Origin: Lysobacteraceae bacterium
GTDB lineage: Bacteria; Pseudomonadota; Gammaproteobacteria; Xanthomonadales; Xanthomonadaceae
Direction of reading: 5' to 3'
DNA: 64,000 nt
Assembly (NCBI GenBank): GCA_030681035.1
Contig: JAUXUI010000062.1
Span: 1-64,000 of the forward strand
The position numbers and the translations under genes were made by a program. Shown piece after piece: positions 48,824-57,487 of this stretch. Position 1 is the first letter of the stretch, and each line of letters begins with the position of its first letter. The notes beneath the pieces are model-generated. The model was not told the DNA's origin. It searched no databases and worked only from the letters and a program-made list of their open reading frames with translations.

Positions 48824-51652
48824 TCAGTCGGCGCTTTCGCCGTGATTGGGGGAGCCGGTGAGTGCATCTTCAACCAGCGCGGTCTGTTCGCTAACGTGAG
48901 TCTTGAAATGCCCCGCAGCCGGCGCCGGTGAGCGCGCGCGGCCGGCATAATGCAGCGCCTGTTTGGGTTGCAGGCAGGCGCGCAGATGATGCTGGACCTG
49001 GTACCACGCACCCTGATTCATCGGCTCTTCCTGACACCAGACCAGATCAGAGGCGGCTGGATAACGCTTGATCTGCTCTATCAGCAGCGGGCGCGGGAAT
49101 GGGTACAACTGCTCGACACGCACGATGGCAACATCGGTGATACCGCGTTTTTGTGCTTCTTCGATCAGATCGAAATACACCTTGCCCGAACAGGCCACCA
49201 CGCGCTTGACCTTTTTTGCGTTGCCGGCGGTGCTGTCGGCGATCACGGTCTGGAAGCCGCCCTCGGCGAGTTCGGCCAGCGATGACACCGCCAGCTTGTG
49301 GCGCAGCAGCGATTTGGGGCTCATCACCACCAACGGCTTGCGGGTGCTGCGCTTCATCTGCCGGCGCAGCAAATGGAAAATCTGTGCTGGCGTGGTCGGT
49401 ACGCAGACCTGCATGTTGTCCAGCGCCGAGAGTTGCAGGAAGCGCTCCAGCCGCGCCGAGCTGTGTTCCGGGCCCTGGCCTTCGTAACCGTGCGGCAGCA
49501 ACAGCACCAGCCCGCACAAACGGCCCCATTTGGCTTCGCCGGAACTGATGAATTGATCGATCACCACCTGCGCGCCGTTGGCGAAGTCGCCGAACTGGCC
49601 CTCCCAGATCACCAGCGAGGACGGGTCGGCGGTGCTGTAGCCGTATTCAAACGCCATCACGGCTTCTTCGGACAGCAACGAGTCGATGATGGTGACGCGC
49701 TCGGGATTCTCGACCAGTGCGCGCAGCGGCATCACGGTGTCGCCGGTTTCCTGATCGTGCAGCACGGCGTGGCGGTGGAAGAAGGTGCCGCGCCCGGAAT
49801 CCTGCCCAACCAGACGCAGCTTGACGCCTTCGCTGATCAGGCTGGCATAGGCCAGGTTTTCAGCAAAGCCCCAGTCGCCCTCAAGTTTGCCGGCCGTCAT
49901 TTGCATGCGGTCGGCGTAGATCTTGGCCACCCGTGGATGCAGTTTCAGCGTGTCGGGCACGGTGTTTATTTTTGTTGCCAGTTGCGTGAGCGTGGCCAGC
50001 GCAATGCGGGTATCCACCGGCGTTGCCAGGGTGCCGTGCAGGTACGGGTGCCAGTCCACTGCCAATGCGTCGGCGGCGGGAGGTGCCAGATCGACATCGA
50101 TATCGCCGCGATCAAGGCCGTCGCGCACCCCATCCACGATCACCTTGGCCTCGCCATCCTTGAGCACGCCGGCCTTGAGCAGTTGCTCGGCATACAACTC
50201 GCGCGTGGTCGGGCGGCTGCGGATATTGCGATACATCAATGGCTGCGTCGCCGATGGCTCATCGGCCTCGTTGTGGCCGTGGCGGCGGTAGCAGACCAGA
50301 TCGATGACCACATCCTTGCGGAATTGCTGGCGGAAATCGAAGGCAAGCTCGGTGCAAAACGCCACCGCTTCGGGATCATCGCCATTGACATGCAAAATCG
50401 GTGCGCCAACCATCTTGGCGACATCGGTGCAGTACAGGGTGGAGCGGGCATCGTCGGTGCGGCTGGTGGTGAAGCCGACTTGATTGTTGATGACGATATG
50501 CACGGTGCCGCCAACGTCGAAGCCCCGCGCCTGCGACATCTGCAACAGTTCCATGCCAACGCCCTGGCCGGCGAATGCGGCATCGCCGTGGACCAATACC
50601 GGCATCACCTGATTGCGCTCGACATCACGGCGGCGGGTCTGCCGCGCGCGTACCGAACCGGCAACCACCGGGTTGATGATTTCCAGATGCGACGGGTTGA
50701 AGCCCAGCGCCAGATGAATCTGCCCGCCTGCGGTTTTCACATCCGAGCTGAAACCCATGTGGTATTTCACATCGCCCGAATGGGTCGGTGATTCGTGTTC
50801 GAACTTGCCCTCGAACTCGGCAAACAACAGGTGCGGCGGCTTGCCCATGATGTTGATCAGCACGTTCAGGCGGCCACGATGGGCCATGCCGATCACCACT
50901 TCTTTCAAACCGGCGCTGCCGGCGCGCTGCACCAGGGTATCCACCAAGGGGATCAGGCTGTCGCCGCCTTCCAGCGAAAAACGCTTCTGGCCGGTGTATT
51001 TGGTGTGCAGGTAGCGCTCAAGCCCTTCGGTGGCGCTCAGTTTGGCGAGGATGCGACGTTGCTGTGCCTCGGTGAAATCGAACTTCCCGGCGGTACGCTC
51101 CAGTCGTTCATACAGCCAACGCCGTTGCGGCGCGTCGGTGATATGCATGAACTCGGCGCCGATGGTGCTGCTGTAAGTGGCACGCAGGTGCGCCAGCAGC
51201 GCCTTGAGCGGCATCCGCGCCGGGCCGCCAAATACGCCGGTCTCAAACTCGGTGTTGAGGTCGGCATCGGACAGCCCATGGAACGGCAAGTCCAGATCCG
51301 GCGCGTCGGGCTTGGCCGCCATGCCCAGCGGGTCGAGATCGGCACGCAAATGGCCGCGTGAGCGGTAAGCGGTGATCAGCTTGAGTGCGCCACCCTGTTT
51401 GCGCGATACCGTCGCATCCGGGCAATCGGAGCCACGCGCCGCATCGGCGGCGGCGCGCTGAATGCCCGCCACCACTGCCGAGTGCGGCACGTCGCCGGCC
51501 TCGCGGCCTTTCAGGCCGTCGAACCAGGATTTCCATTTGGGCCCGACGCTGGCCGGATCGGCGAGGTAGTCCTCGTACAGATTCTCGACGTAGCTGGCAT
51601 TGCCACCGGAAATGAAGGAGGTTTGCGCGAACTGCTTGATGAGGCTTTGCAC
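48824..51652 (-). CDS. sucA: 2-oxoglutarate dehydrogenase E1 component
   Basis: A thiamine diphosphate enzyme of the citric acid cycle, 942 residues if it starts at the GTG at 51652. The N terminus [32 protein letters not shown] aligns with the E1 family start. Other motifs: [60 protein letters not shown] and [21 protein letters not shown] (ThDP/Mg2+ region). An ATG at 51691 would add MRFLHNPKARANT; this extension falls partly in a repeat arm, so I prefer the shorter form, although it has no clear ribosome site. First gene of sucA-sucB-lpdA. Confidence 0.92.
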   Translation of the reverse strand: MQSLIKQFAQTSFISGGNASYVENLYEDYLADPASVGPKWKSWFDGLKGREAGDVPHSAVVAGIQRAAADAARGSDCPDATVSRKQGGALKLITAYRSRGHLRADLDPLGMAAKPDAPDLDLPFHGLSDADLNTEFETGVFGGPARMPLKALLAHLRATYSSTIGAEFMHITDAPQRRWLYERLERTAGKFDFTEAQQRRILAKLSATEGLERYLHTKYTGQKRFSLEGGDSLIPLVDTLVQRAGSAGLKEVVIGMAHRGRLNVLINIMGKPPHLLFAEFEGKFEHESPTHSGDVKYHMGFSSDVKTAGGQIHLALGFNPSHLEIINPVVAGSVRARQTRRRDVERNQVMPVLVHGDAAFAGQGVGMELLQMSQARGFDVGGTVHIVINNQVGFTTSRTDDARSTLYCTDVAKMVGAPILHVNGDDPEAVAFCTELAFDFRQQFRKDVVIDLVCYRRHGHNEADEPSATQPLMYRNIRSRPTTRELYAEQLLKAGVLKDGEAKVIVDGVRDGLDRGDIDVDLAPPAADALAVDWHPYLHGTLATPVDTRIALATLTQLATKINTVPDTLKLHPRVAKIYADRMQMTAGKLEGDWGFAENLAYASLISEGVKLRLVGQDSGRGTFFHRHAVLHDQETGDTVMPLRALVENPERVTIIDSLLSEEAVMAFEYGYSTADPSSLVIWEGQFGDFANGAQVVIDQFISSGEAKWGRLCGLVLLLPHGYEGQGPEHSSARLERFLQLSALDNMQVCVPTTPAQIFHLLRRQMKRSTRKPLVVMSPKSLLRHKLAVSSLAELAEGGFQTVIADSTAGNAKKVKRVVACSGKVYFDLIEEAQKRGITDVAIVRVEQLYPFPRPLLIEQIKRYPAASDLVWCQEEPMNQGAWYQVQHHLRACLQPKQALHYAGRARSPAPAAGHFKTHVSEQTALVEDALTGSPNHGESAD

Positions 51653-51679
51653 GGTGTTGGCCCGGGCCTTTGGGTTGTG

Positions 51680-51824
51680 AAGGAACCTCATGAAACCTGC
51701 TGCGCGACTCGATTGCGGCGTTGCGCGGTGCTCGGAATCCTCATGTACGCGAATGTACACTGCGGTTCCTGCGCTCCGTGCGCCTTGCACTCAGGCCGCT
51801 CGCTACGGTTTCAAGAGGTTCCTT
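51680..51824. repeat. Inverted-repeat element abutting the sucA start
   Basis: AAGGAACCTCATGAAACC (51680-51697) and GGTTTCAAGAGGTTCCTT (51807-51824) are inverted copies with one mismatch over 18 bp, enclosing 109 bases. The enclosed part has an inner dyad (ATGTACGCGAATGTACA). In the sucA mRNA the near arm includes the possible ATG at 51691, and the far arm lies in the leader, so the two could pair. The look is that of an interspersed intergenic repeat. Confidence 0.75.
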
Positions 51825-51989
51825 GAGTTTAACTGATTGATTGGTTTATGAAAAAAATTATTGCCACTTCATTTCGCGGCAGCGCAACATTATAGCCATT
51901 GTGCGCCGGGTGTTCACTGGGGGAATCTTGCGATTTGGCGTGCCGCTGTGACCGGCGCCACACGCAGAGGTTCAATCCCGATTTTTCGT

Positions 51990-52162
51990 GTAGGAACTGG
52001 TGCTTCTGTGGGAGCCGGCCTGCCGGCGAACGATGCCGCGAAGCTTCGCGCGCAGGCGCGCTCCCACGGAAGCGGTGAACGTCTCCTGTAGGAGCGCACC
52101 CTGTGCGCGACCGTAATCCCACCTTCAACGCGTAACCGGGTCGCCCACACAGGGCTCTTACA
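51990..52162. repeat. Array of REP-like elements upstream of sucA
   Basis: Several related palindromic pieces occur in tandem: TGTGGGAGCCGGCCTGCCGG at about 52007, GCGCGCAGGCGCGCTCCCAC at 52048-52067, TGTAGGAGCGCACCCTGTGC at 52087-52106, and GGTCGCCCACACAGGGCTCT from 52139. Parts pair with one another in inverted orientation. This is the most complex REP cluster in the window and occupies the gap between the GNAT-fusion gene and sucA. No gene is seen in the gap. Confidence 0.7.
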
Positions 52163-52198
52163 GGGGCAGAGCATCGCTTTAGTTGTAATTTTTTCGCA

Positions 52199-53155
52199 TC
52201 AGATTGCCAGCACCCGAAACTCGTTGCACAACCGGCTGCGTTCCCATACCGGCGCGAAGGTGTTGCCCAGTTGCCGCGCACGGGCCGGGGCGCAAGCGCT
52301 GGCCTCGCCCTCGTAACGCGAGCCCAGCGGCCGATGGTAGAAGCCACCCTGGTCGGAAAACAGATACGCACCGGCATATTGGCGATCAACCGGCTCGCTC
52401 GGCGAGCGGAATGCAAAACGGCTGGGTAATCGCTGCGCGAGTGTCAGCAGCGGATGGCCGGCCTGCACCACTTCGATGGGATCATGCACGAGCAGGCGCA
52501 CCTCGGCATGTGGATAGGCGGTGGCAAAGCGACGCAGTGCCGCCAGTACTTCGGTGTGCGCCAGCAGGTCGGGATCGAGATCGCGGCTGTAAATGCCCAA
52601 CTCGCTGCGCGCGCCATTGATGATCGCGCAGGTAATTTCGATGGCCTGTGCCAGTGAATCCACGGCGCTCGCCGGGGTGCTCGTGGGCCTTGGCGTACCG
52701 ATACTGGCGACCCGCGTCATCGGATCGAGTGCCTTGCGCATGGCTTGATGGTGGATGCCGGCTTCCATGAACGGTTCGCCGTAGGCAACAAACCCGGCGC
52801 GGTGGTAGAAACCGATGGCATCGACCTGGGCGTTGAGGCTGACTTCGGGCCAACCCCGGCTGCGCGCGATGTCGATCAGGTTTTGCAACAGCGCGTCGCC
52901 GACGCCGCGACCACGCCACTCGGCGACGACCGCCATCCGCCCGATTTTGCGCTCCGGGGTGAGGCGCGCGGTGCCAATTGGCCGTTGTGCGTTATCGCGT
53001 GCCAGCACATGGCTGCTGAGTGGATCGAGCGCGTCCCATTCCTCTTCAATAGGCACTTGCTGTTCCAGCACAAACACCGTCTCGCGCACCGCTCGCAATG
53101 CGCCGAGGTCGCTGTGGTAATCGGCGGGGGTGATGAAAAAATCGTTTTCGATCAT
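52199..53155 (-). CDS. GNAT acetyltransferase fused to a C-terminal DUF7931-like domain
   Basis: A 318-residue protein with two parts. Residues 1-145 are a GNAT domain: RAVRETVFVLEQQVPIEEEWD, acetyl-CoA loop RMAVVAEWRGRGVGDALLQNLI, then VSLNAQVDAIGFYHRAGF. Residues from about 165 form a second domain (AIEITCAIINGARSELGIYSRDLDPDLL, HPLLTLAQRLPSRFAFRSP, AYLFSDQGGFYHRPLG) that recalls phospholipase-D-like folds found after GNAT domains. The acceptor is unknown. It shares ATGA with the ribosomal oxygenase gene upstream. Confidence 0.82.
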   Translation of the reverse strand: MIENDFFITPADYHSDLGALRAVRETVFVLEQQVPIEEEWDALDPLSSHVLARDNAQRPIGTARLTPERKIGRMAVVAEWRGRGVGDALLQNLIDIARSRGWPEVSLNAQVDAIGFYHRAGFVAYGEPFMEAGIHHQAMRKALDPMTRVASIGTPRPTSTPASAVDSLAQAIEITCAIINGARSELGIYSRDLDPDLLAHTEVLAALRRFATAYPHAEVRLLVHDPIEVVQAGHPLLTLAQRLPSRFAFRSPSEPVDRQYAGAYLFSDQGGFYHRPLGSRYEGEASACAPARARQLGNTFAPVWERSRLCNEFRVLAI

Positions 53156-54369
53156 GAACGCAACCTTGGTTTTCGTTGCAGTTGATACCAGCCACGCGCC
53201 AACAATTGGCGCAAAGCCAAATGGCCATCATTGTCGAGTGCAGCAAACACCGCGGCGTTGATTGGCTGCGCTGCTGCCAATGCGCTGGCTGAGCGCAGGC
53301 CCATGGCCCAGCTTTCACCGGCAACGAACAAGAGGCCACGCCGACCATTGCGGGTCCAGGCGCTGCGTGCAAACGGATGGCGCGTCAGTACGCGGCCCTC
53401 GCCCAGCAGCTTGGCCAGTGCTTCGCTGGTTTTCGCTTTGGCACCGGCATCGGGGAGCGCTGCGCTGCGGTAACGGGTGATGAACTTGCCAAACCAGTCG
53501 CGCAAGCTGCGCTCATCCAGTGATCCCAGCGGCCCCAGCGCGGTGCGCAATCGCGCCATCGCCGCCGCGTCGATCTCGAAGGGGTCTTTGGCCGGTGCCA
53601 TATCCGGGTCGCGGTAGCGCTCGCTTTCCGTCATCGCTTCGGCCAGATGTTCGGCCAGATCGCTGACCAGTTCACCGGCCGCCGGTGCGCGCATGCCCAC
53701 CGAAATGGTCAGGCAGGCATCCTCCGCTTCGCCGTGGTGCGGCATGCCCGGCGGCAGGTACAGCATGTCACCGGGTTGCAGCAGCCAGTCGGCATCGGGC
53801 GTGAAGTGCTGGAGCAGCTTGAGTTCACTATCGCTGCGCAAGCGGGTGTCGGCATTGGCGCGGCTGTCGATCTGCCAACGGCGGCGGCCGTGCGCCTGCA
53901 ACAGGAACACATCGTATTGATCGACGTGTGGCCCGACCGAGCCACCGGGTTCGGCAAAGCTGATCATGATGTCGTCGATCCGCCAGCGTGGCAAAAACCC
54001 GAAGGCATCGAGCAGTGGCGCCACATCGGCATCCCACTTGTCCACATCTTGCACCAGCAGGCTGCAATCGCGCTCGGGCAAGCTGGTCAAATCACTTTCG
54101 ACGAACGGCCCGCACTGCAGATGCCAGCGCGACTGCGCCGGGTCATCGCCAGCGGCCAGCCGCTCGCGGCGTACGATGCGTGCCATCGCCGCCGGCTCGC
54201 AGGCCAGCCCGGCCAGCTCATCAGGCGAAATCGGCGACACAAATCCCGGGAATGCATTGCGGATCAACAGCGGCCGGCGCTGCCAGTAACGCGCGAGGAA
54301 TTGTGCCGGCGACATGCCCAGTGGCGATTGGCCACGTGCGTCAATTTCAATCGGGGGTGCTGAGTTCAT
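53152..54369 (-). CDS. roxA: JmjC-type ribosomal protein hydroxylase (YcfD/RoxA)
   Basis: A 405-residue cupin oxygenase of the ROX family; YcfD of E. coli hydroxylates an Arg of ribosomal protein L16 using 2-oxoglutarate, Fe(II) and O2. The N-terminal segment FLARYWQRRPLLIRNAFPGF is typical. Iron ligands are His148 and Asp150 in GPHVDQYDVFL, with the later His in LPPGMPHHGEAED. A winged-helix-like C-terminal region follows. The ATG at 54369 is preferred to an upstream one in a repeat-rich stretch. It is cotranslated with the downstream GNAT gene. Confidence 0.9.
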   Translation of the reverse strand: MNSAPPIEIDARGQSPLGMSPAQFLARYWQRRPLLIRNAFPGFVSPISPDELAGLACEPAAMARIVRRERLAAGDDPAQSRWHLQCGPFVESDLTSLPERDCSLLVQDVDKWDADVAPLLDAFGFLPRWRIDDIMISFAEPGGSVGPHVDQYDVFLLQAHGRRRWQIDSRANADTRLRSDSELKLLQHFTPDADWLLQPGDMLYLPPGMPHHGEAEDACLTISVGMRAPAAGELVSDLAEHLAEAMTESERYRDPDMAPAKDPFEIDAAAMARLRTALGPLGSLDERSLRDWFGKFITRYRSAALPDAGAKAKTSEALAKLLGEGRVLTRHPFARSAWTRNGRRGLLFVAGESWAMGLRSASALAAAQPINAAVFAALDNDGHLALRQLLARGWYQLQRKPRLRS

Positions 54370-54432
54370 GCCGGTATTGTAGAACGCGGATGGGCGAAGC
54401 ATGGCGTCCGCAAACGCGCCTCGAAGCACCCC

Positions 54433-54562
54433 TGTAGGAGCCCACCCTGTGGGCGACCGAGCGAAGCAAAGGCGTAGCTCGCGCAGCGAGCGCTATCGCG
54501 AAGCGAGAGACCGTCATGTCGCTGTGTTGCGCCACCTGTCGCCCACAGGGTGGGCTCCCACA
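54433..54562. repeat. REP-like inverted repeat pair
   Basis: The arm at 54433-54457 (TGTAGGAGCCCACCCTGTGG start) is an inverted match of the arm at 54537-54562 (TGTCGCCCACAGGGTGGGCT start), with one mismatch and a 79-base spacer. The spacer has a smaller dyad GCGAGCGC/GCGAAGCGAG. It occupies the 321-base gap between roxA and the ABC permease gene, which has no other feature. Confidence 0.85.
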
Positions 54563-54690
54563 GAAACCCATTGCGTCTGCCGCGAAGCGATTGCTGGCAG
54601 GCTCGGTCCGCAACGGCAATACGAAGCACCGGATCAATCCGCCTTTTGCAGTGCCTGATACGGAAGTGCAGTGGAATGCGTTTGGCAAAG

Positions 54691-56112
54691 TCAGGGTTGC
54701 ACGAATGGATTGGGTAGAAGCCGCAAGCGGCGGTTCTGCCATTTAATGCTGAACCAGCCAAACACCGCGATCATCGTCCAAACCATTATCACGACGATTG
54801 GCATCGCATCGAGATTGCTCAGAGCGGCCAGAAAACCAGAACCGAATGCGAGTACCAACAATCCGATCAGGCTGATGAATGCGAATGTCAAGGGCGCAGA
54901 TTGGCGAGCCAGTGCCGACAACGCGGCTGCATGCAGCAGCGGCTGGCTCATTGTTGCGATCACCATCATCCACACAAACCAGCGACTTGATGCATCGGTG
55001 AACAGTGCGAAAATCATCAGCAGGGCAAGGGTCAATACCATGCTTGTTGCCGTTGTACGCAGGCATAACATGCTGATCGCATGTGTCAGCGCCTGGCCGT
55101 TTGGCAAGCCCGGTAGCAGCGGCAGTTCAGCGCGCTCTGCGCTGATGTTGCTGTGCATGGCGCGTAGGCGCATGGCTGGCGCAAAACCGCTCGCGAGCAT
55201 GAGCATGGCGCTGAATGGGCCGGTGACTCCCGGCGAGAGTGGATCGTTGATCGACAATGCGCCCCAAAACACTAGGATCAGAATGATCGGCATTTGTTGC
55301 CGCAATAAACCGCGCCAGCCGATGAAGTGAAAAGGCGCGCCAAGCAACTGGCGCAGTATCGCAGTGTGGCCATGACCTGCGTTGTCAGGCAACTGCGGCG
55401 AAGCCGCAAGCCAGGCTCCAAACACGTCTTTTGGCGCAGTCGATGCCGTGCTGCTGGTCCAAAAACTGCTCCCCGTAGTGGCAATCAACTGAATTGCGGT
55501 CGGTTGCTGCCATGCAGGTGCAGCAATGCCACGTCGGCGCAGCCACAGCCACAATAGTGCGCAGAAACTTGCCAGCGTTGGCGCCAGATATGGCCAGGGC
55601 GGATCGGCCATTAGCGCGTCGAGCAACGCATCCGGTGCAGGGTGCGTCTTCAACATGCCGGCGGCAGCGATCCACGCGAGGAAAGTCCAAGGCGGCAACA
55701 ATGAAAACAACAGACCCGCCATTGCCACCGTGCCGAGGATCCACAGACTTTCGAAAACGGGTGCGTGAACCGCTGCGGCGAGTATCAACGAGGGCAGCAC
55801 TACGGTAACGACGAATTGTCCGCACAAGCCGCACCAGACCATGTATGTGTCACGCGGGATGCATATGGCAGTGAATGCGACGCTGAAGGCCAGTATGCGT
55901 GACGCGATGAACATCCACCAAAAGAACAGCCCTGTGCTGGTGAGGACATATGCCATGAATTGCCGGCTTTGCCCTTCCATTGGGTTTTGGGTGATGGCGA
56001 TGAAAATTCCGAGACTCATCAACACAGTCATGAAGGCGCCAGCCGCCGCCGCGCCACCACGCCGTCCACCCAGGACATGCCGATTGATGGCGATCACATC
56101 GCGGTAGCTCAT
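54691..56112 (-). CDS. ABC transporter permease-like membrane protein
   Basis: A 473-residue protein with about ten to twelve hydrophobic helices (AAAAGAFMTVLMSLGIFIAIT, GLFFWWMFIASRILAFSVAF, QFVVTVVLPSLILAA and others). No export signal or catalytic motif. It shares ATGA with the upstream ATPase gene, so it is taken as the membrane part of that ABC exporter. It does not resemble a typical binding-protein-dependent permease. Substrate unknown. Confidence 0.78.
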   Translation of the reverse strand: MSYRDVIAINRHVLGGRRGGAAAAGAFMTVLMSLGIFIAITQNPMEGQSRQFMAYVLTSTGLFFWWMFIASRILAFSVAFTAICIPRDTYMVWCGLCGQFVVTVVLPSLILAAAVHAPVFESLWILGTVAMAGLLFSLLPPWTFLAWIAAAGMLKTHPAPDALLDALMADPPWPYLAPTLASFCALLWLWLRRRGIAAPAWQQPTAIQLIATTGSSFWTSSTASTAPKDVFGAWLAASPQLPDNAGHGHTAILRQLLGAPFHFIGWRGLLRQQMPIILILVFWGALSINDPLSPGVTGPFSAMLMLASGFAPAMRLRAMHSNISAERAELPLLPGLPNGQALTHAISMLCLRTTATSMVLTLALLMIFALFTDASSRWFVWMMVIATMSQPLLHAAALSALARQSAPLTFAFISLIGLLVLAFGSGFLAALSNLDAMPIVVIMVWTMIAVFGWFSIKWQNRRLRLLPNPFVQP

Positions 56113-56999
56113 CGTGCCACCTCAATGAACAGGTCTTCCAAGCCGAGGGCAGCGAACTGCGCATCCGGCGTTTGCGTCAGTGCTGGCCATGAATCGTCGA
56201 CACGTTGCAGCACCAGTGCGAGGCGGCCATCGTCGAGGTAGCGTCGGGACATTTCGCCGGCAACGGTGCCGGGCGGTTGCCCCGCACTGTGAGGCAAGAT
56301 GACGCGTCCGATCCGCTCTTTGGTTTCATCCAGGCTGCTGTGCAACAACAACCGTCCGTGGTGCAGAAAGGCAACATGCGACGCGACGCGTTCCAGGTCT
56401 GACACGATGTGTGTGGAAAACAGCACACTGGTGCCAGCGTCGGCGGCGCGCGCGACGATTTCACGCAGCAGTTCACGTCGTGCTATCGGGTCCAATGCCG
56501 CCGCAGGCTCGTCAAGCACCAGTAGATCAGGTTGCGCGGCGAGCGCACGAATCAATGCAACACGCTGGCGCTCGCCCGGTGACAACTTCGCCAGCATCTG
56601 CGTGGGATCGATTTCCCATTTTACCAGCATGGTTTTGACCCAGGCGCGATCCCATCGACGATACAAACGCCCGACCAGATCGAGCATGGCGTCAACGCGC
56701 ATCCAGGCAAATGCTTCGGGCTGTTGCGGCACGTAGGCGAGTCGATCTTTGATGTGGTCGTCGAGATGCAAGGCGGTCTGCCCCATGACCAAACTGGAAC
56801 CACCATCCGGAAGCTGCAAACCCAGAAGGCAACGCAAAAGGGTGGTTTTGCCAGCGCCATTGCGCCCAATCAGGCCAAGCACACTGCCGGCTTCGAGTTC
56901 CAGATGGATTCCTTCGAGTATGGTGCGTTTGCCGTAGCGTTTGCTCAGGTTGCTTGCCAGCAGCGGTGCGGGTGAACATTGCAGTGGAATCGCGTTCAT
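56109..56999 (-). CDS. ABC transporter ATP-binding protein (YtrB-like)
   Basis: A 296-residue ATPase. Walker A is GRNGAGKT (residues 45-52), the Q-loop VPQQPEAFAW follows, then the signature LSPGERQRVALIRALA and Walker B LLVLDEPAAALDPIARRE, with FSTHIVSDLERV as the H-loop. The C-terminal 60 residues are extra and family-variable. It lies between a GntR-type regulator and a permease, each with four-base overlaps, the YtrABC layout known from cell-envelope stress operons. Function beyond ATP-driven export is not predicted. Confidence 0.92.
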   Translation of the reverse strand: MNAIPLQCSPAPLLASNLSKRYGKRTILEGIHLELEAGSVLGLIGRNGAGKTTLLRCLLGLQLPDGGSSLVMGQTALHLDDHIKDRLAYVPQQPEAFAWMRVDAMLDLVGRLYRRWDRAWVKTMLVKWEIDPTQMLAKLSPGERQRVALIRALAAQPDLLVLDEPAAALDPIARRELLREIVARAADAGTSVLFSTHIVSDLERVASHVAFLHHGRLLLHSSLDETKERIGRVILPHSAGQPPGTVAGEMSRRYLDDGRLALVLQRVDDSWPALTQTPDAQFAALGLEDLFIEVAR

Positions 57000-57385
57000 G
57001 CGTCTTTCTCCAGCATGGATTGCAGATGTGTCAGGACTGTGGCCGTTGGTAGTTCGAGGTCGTGCGTCTGCTGGACGACGGCAGCAAGCGCGGGTTCTAT
57101 TTGCCGCAAGCGTTCGGTAACCGGCTGGCTGCGCCGCACTTGCGCGCTGATCACCATGCCTTTGCCACGCAAACGCTCCAGCATGCCTTCGGATTCGAGC
57201 AAGCTATAAGCTTTGGATACCGTCATCGGGTTGATCACATGCGCGGCAGCCATGTCGCGCACCGAGGGCAGCATGGTGCCTTCGGTAACTTGTCCGGAGG
57301 CAACGAGCCGGCGTAACTGGTCCGCGATCTGGCGATAGATCGGTTCGGCGGAACTGGGTTGGATACGGAACTGCAATGCGTCCAT
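56996..57385 (-). CDS. GntR-family regulator, YtrA subfamily
   Basis: A 129-residue repressor. The N-terminal winged helix-turn-helix spans residues 10-75 (PIYRQIADQLRRLVASGQVT, LPSVRDMAAAHVINPMTVSKAY, LLESEGMLERLRGKGMVI). Only a short C-terminal tail follows, as in YtrA proteins, so it has no large effector domain. I choose the ATG at 57385 because PIYRQI then sits at the normal distance. No ribosome site precedes it; it appears leaderless. It probably represses its own ABC operon. Confidence 0.9.
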   Translation of the reverse strand: MDALQFRIQPSSAEPIYRQIADQLRRLVASGQVTEGTMLPSVRDMAAAHVINPMTVSKAYSLLESEGMLERLRGKGMVISAQVRRSQPVTERLRQIEPALAAVVQQTHDLELPTATVLTHLQSMLEKDA

Positions 57386-57421
57386 GTGTATTAGTACAGC
57401 AATACACATGGACCTTGTCAA
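57380..57421 (-). promoter_or_regulatory. Promoter with overlapping operator of the YtrA-type operon
   Basis: On the minus strand TTGACA (57421-57416) and TGTACT (57398-57393) are separated by 17 bases, forming a near-ideal promoter. A perfect 13-bp inverted repeat, GTCCATGTGTATT (57380-57392) and AATACACATGGAC (57401-57413) with an 8-base centre, covers the spacer, the -10 box and the start codon. Initiation about seven bases after the -10 box would fall at the ATG at 57385. A regulator bound there would block RNA polymerase. Confidence 0.75.
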
Positions 57422-57487
57422 GCATTCCAGCTCATTCGTGCCGTTGTTTCAACGGCCGTAGCTCAAGCTGCGCTTTCCCGATCTACC

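Noticed and set aside
49298..50791. 497-codon open frame opposite sucA
   Set aside because: Shadow of sucA codons; composition is typical of antisense frames and no motif is present.
51691..51790. N-terminal extension of sucA to 51790
   Set aside because: The extension reads through the inverted-repeat element and has no counterpart in the E1 family.
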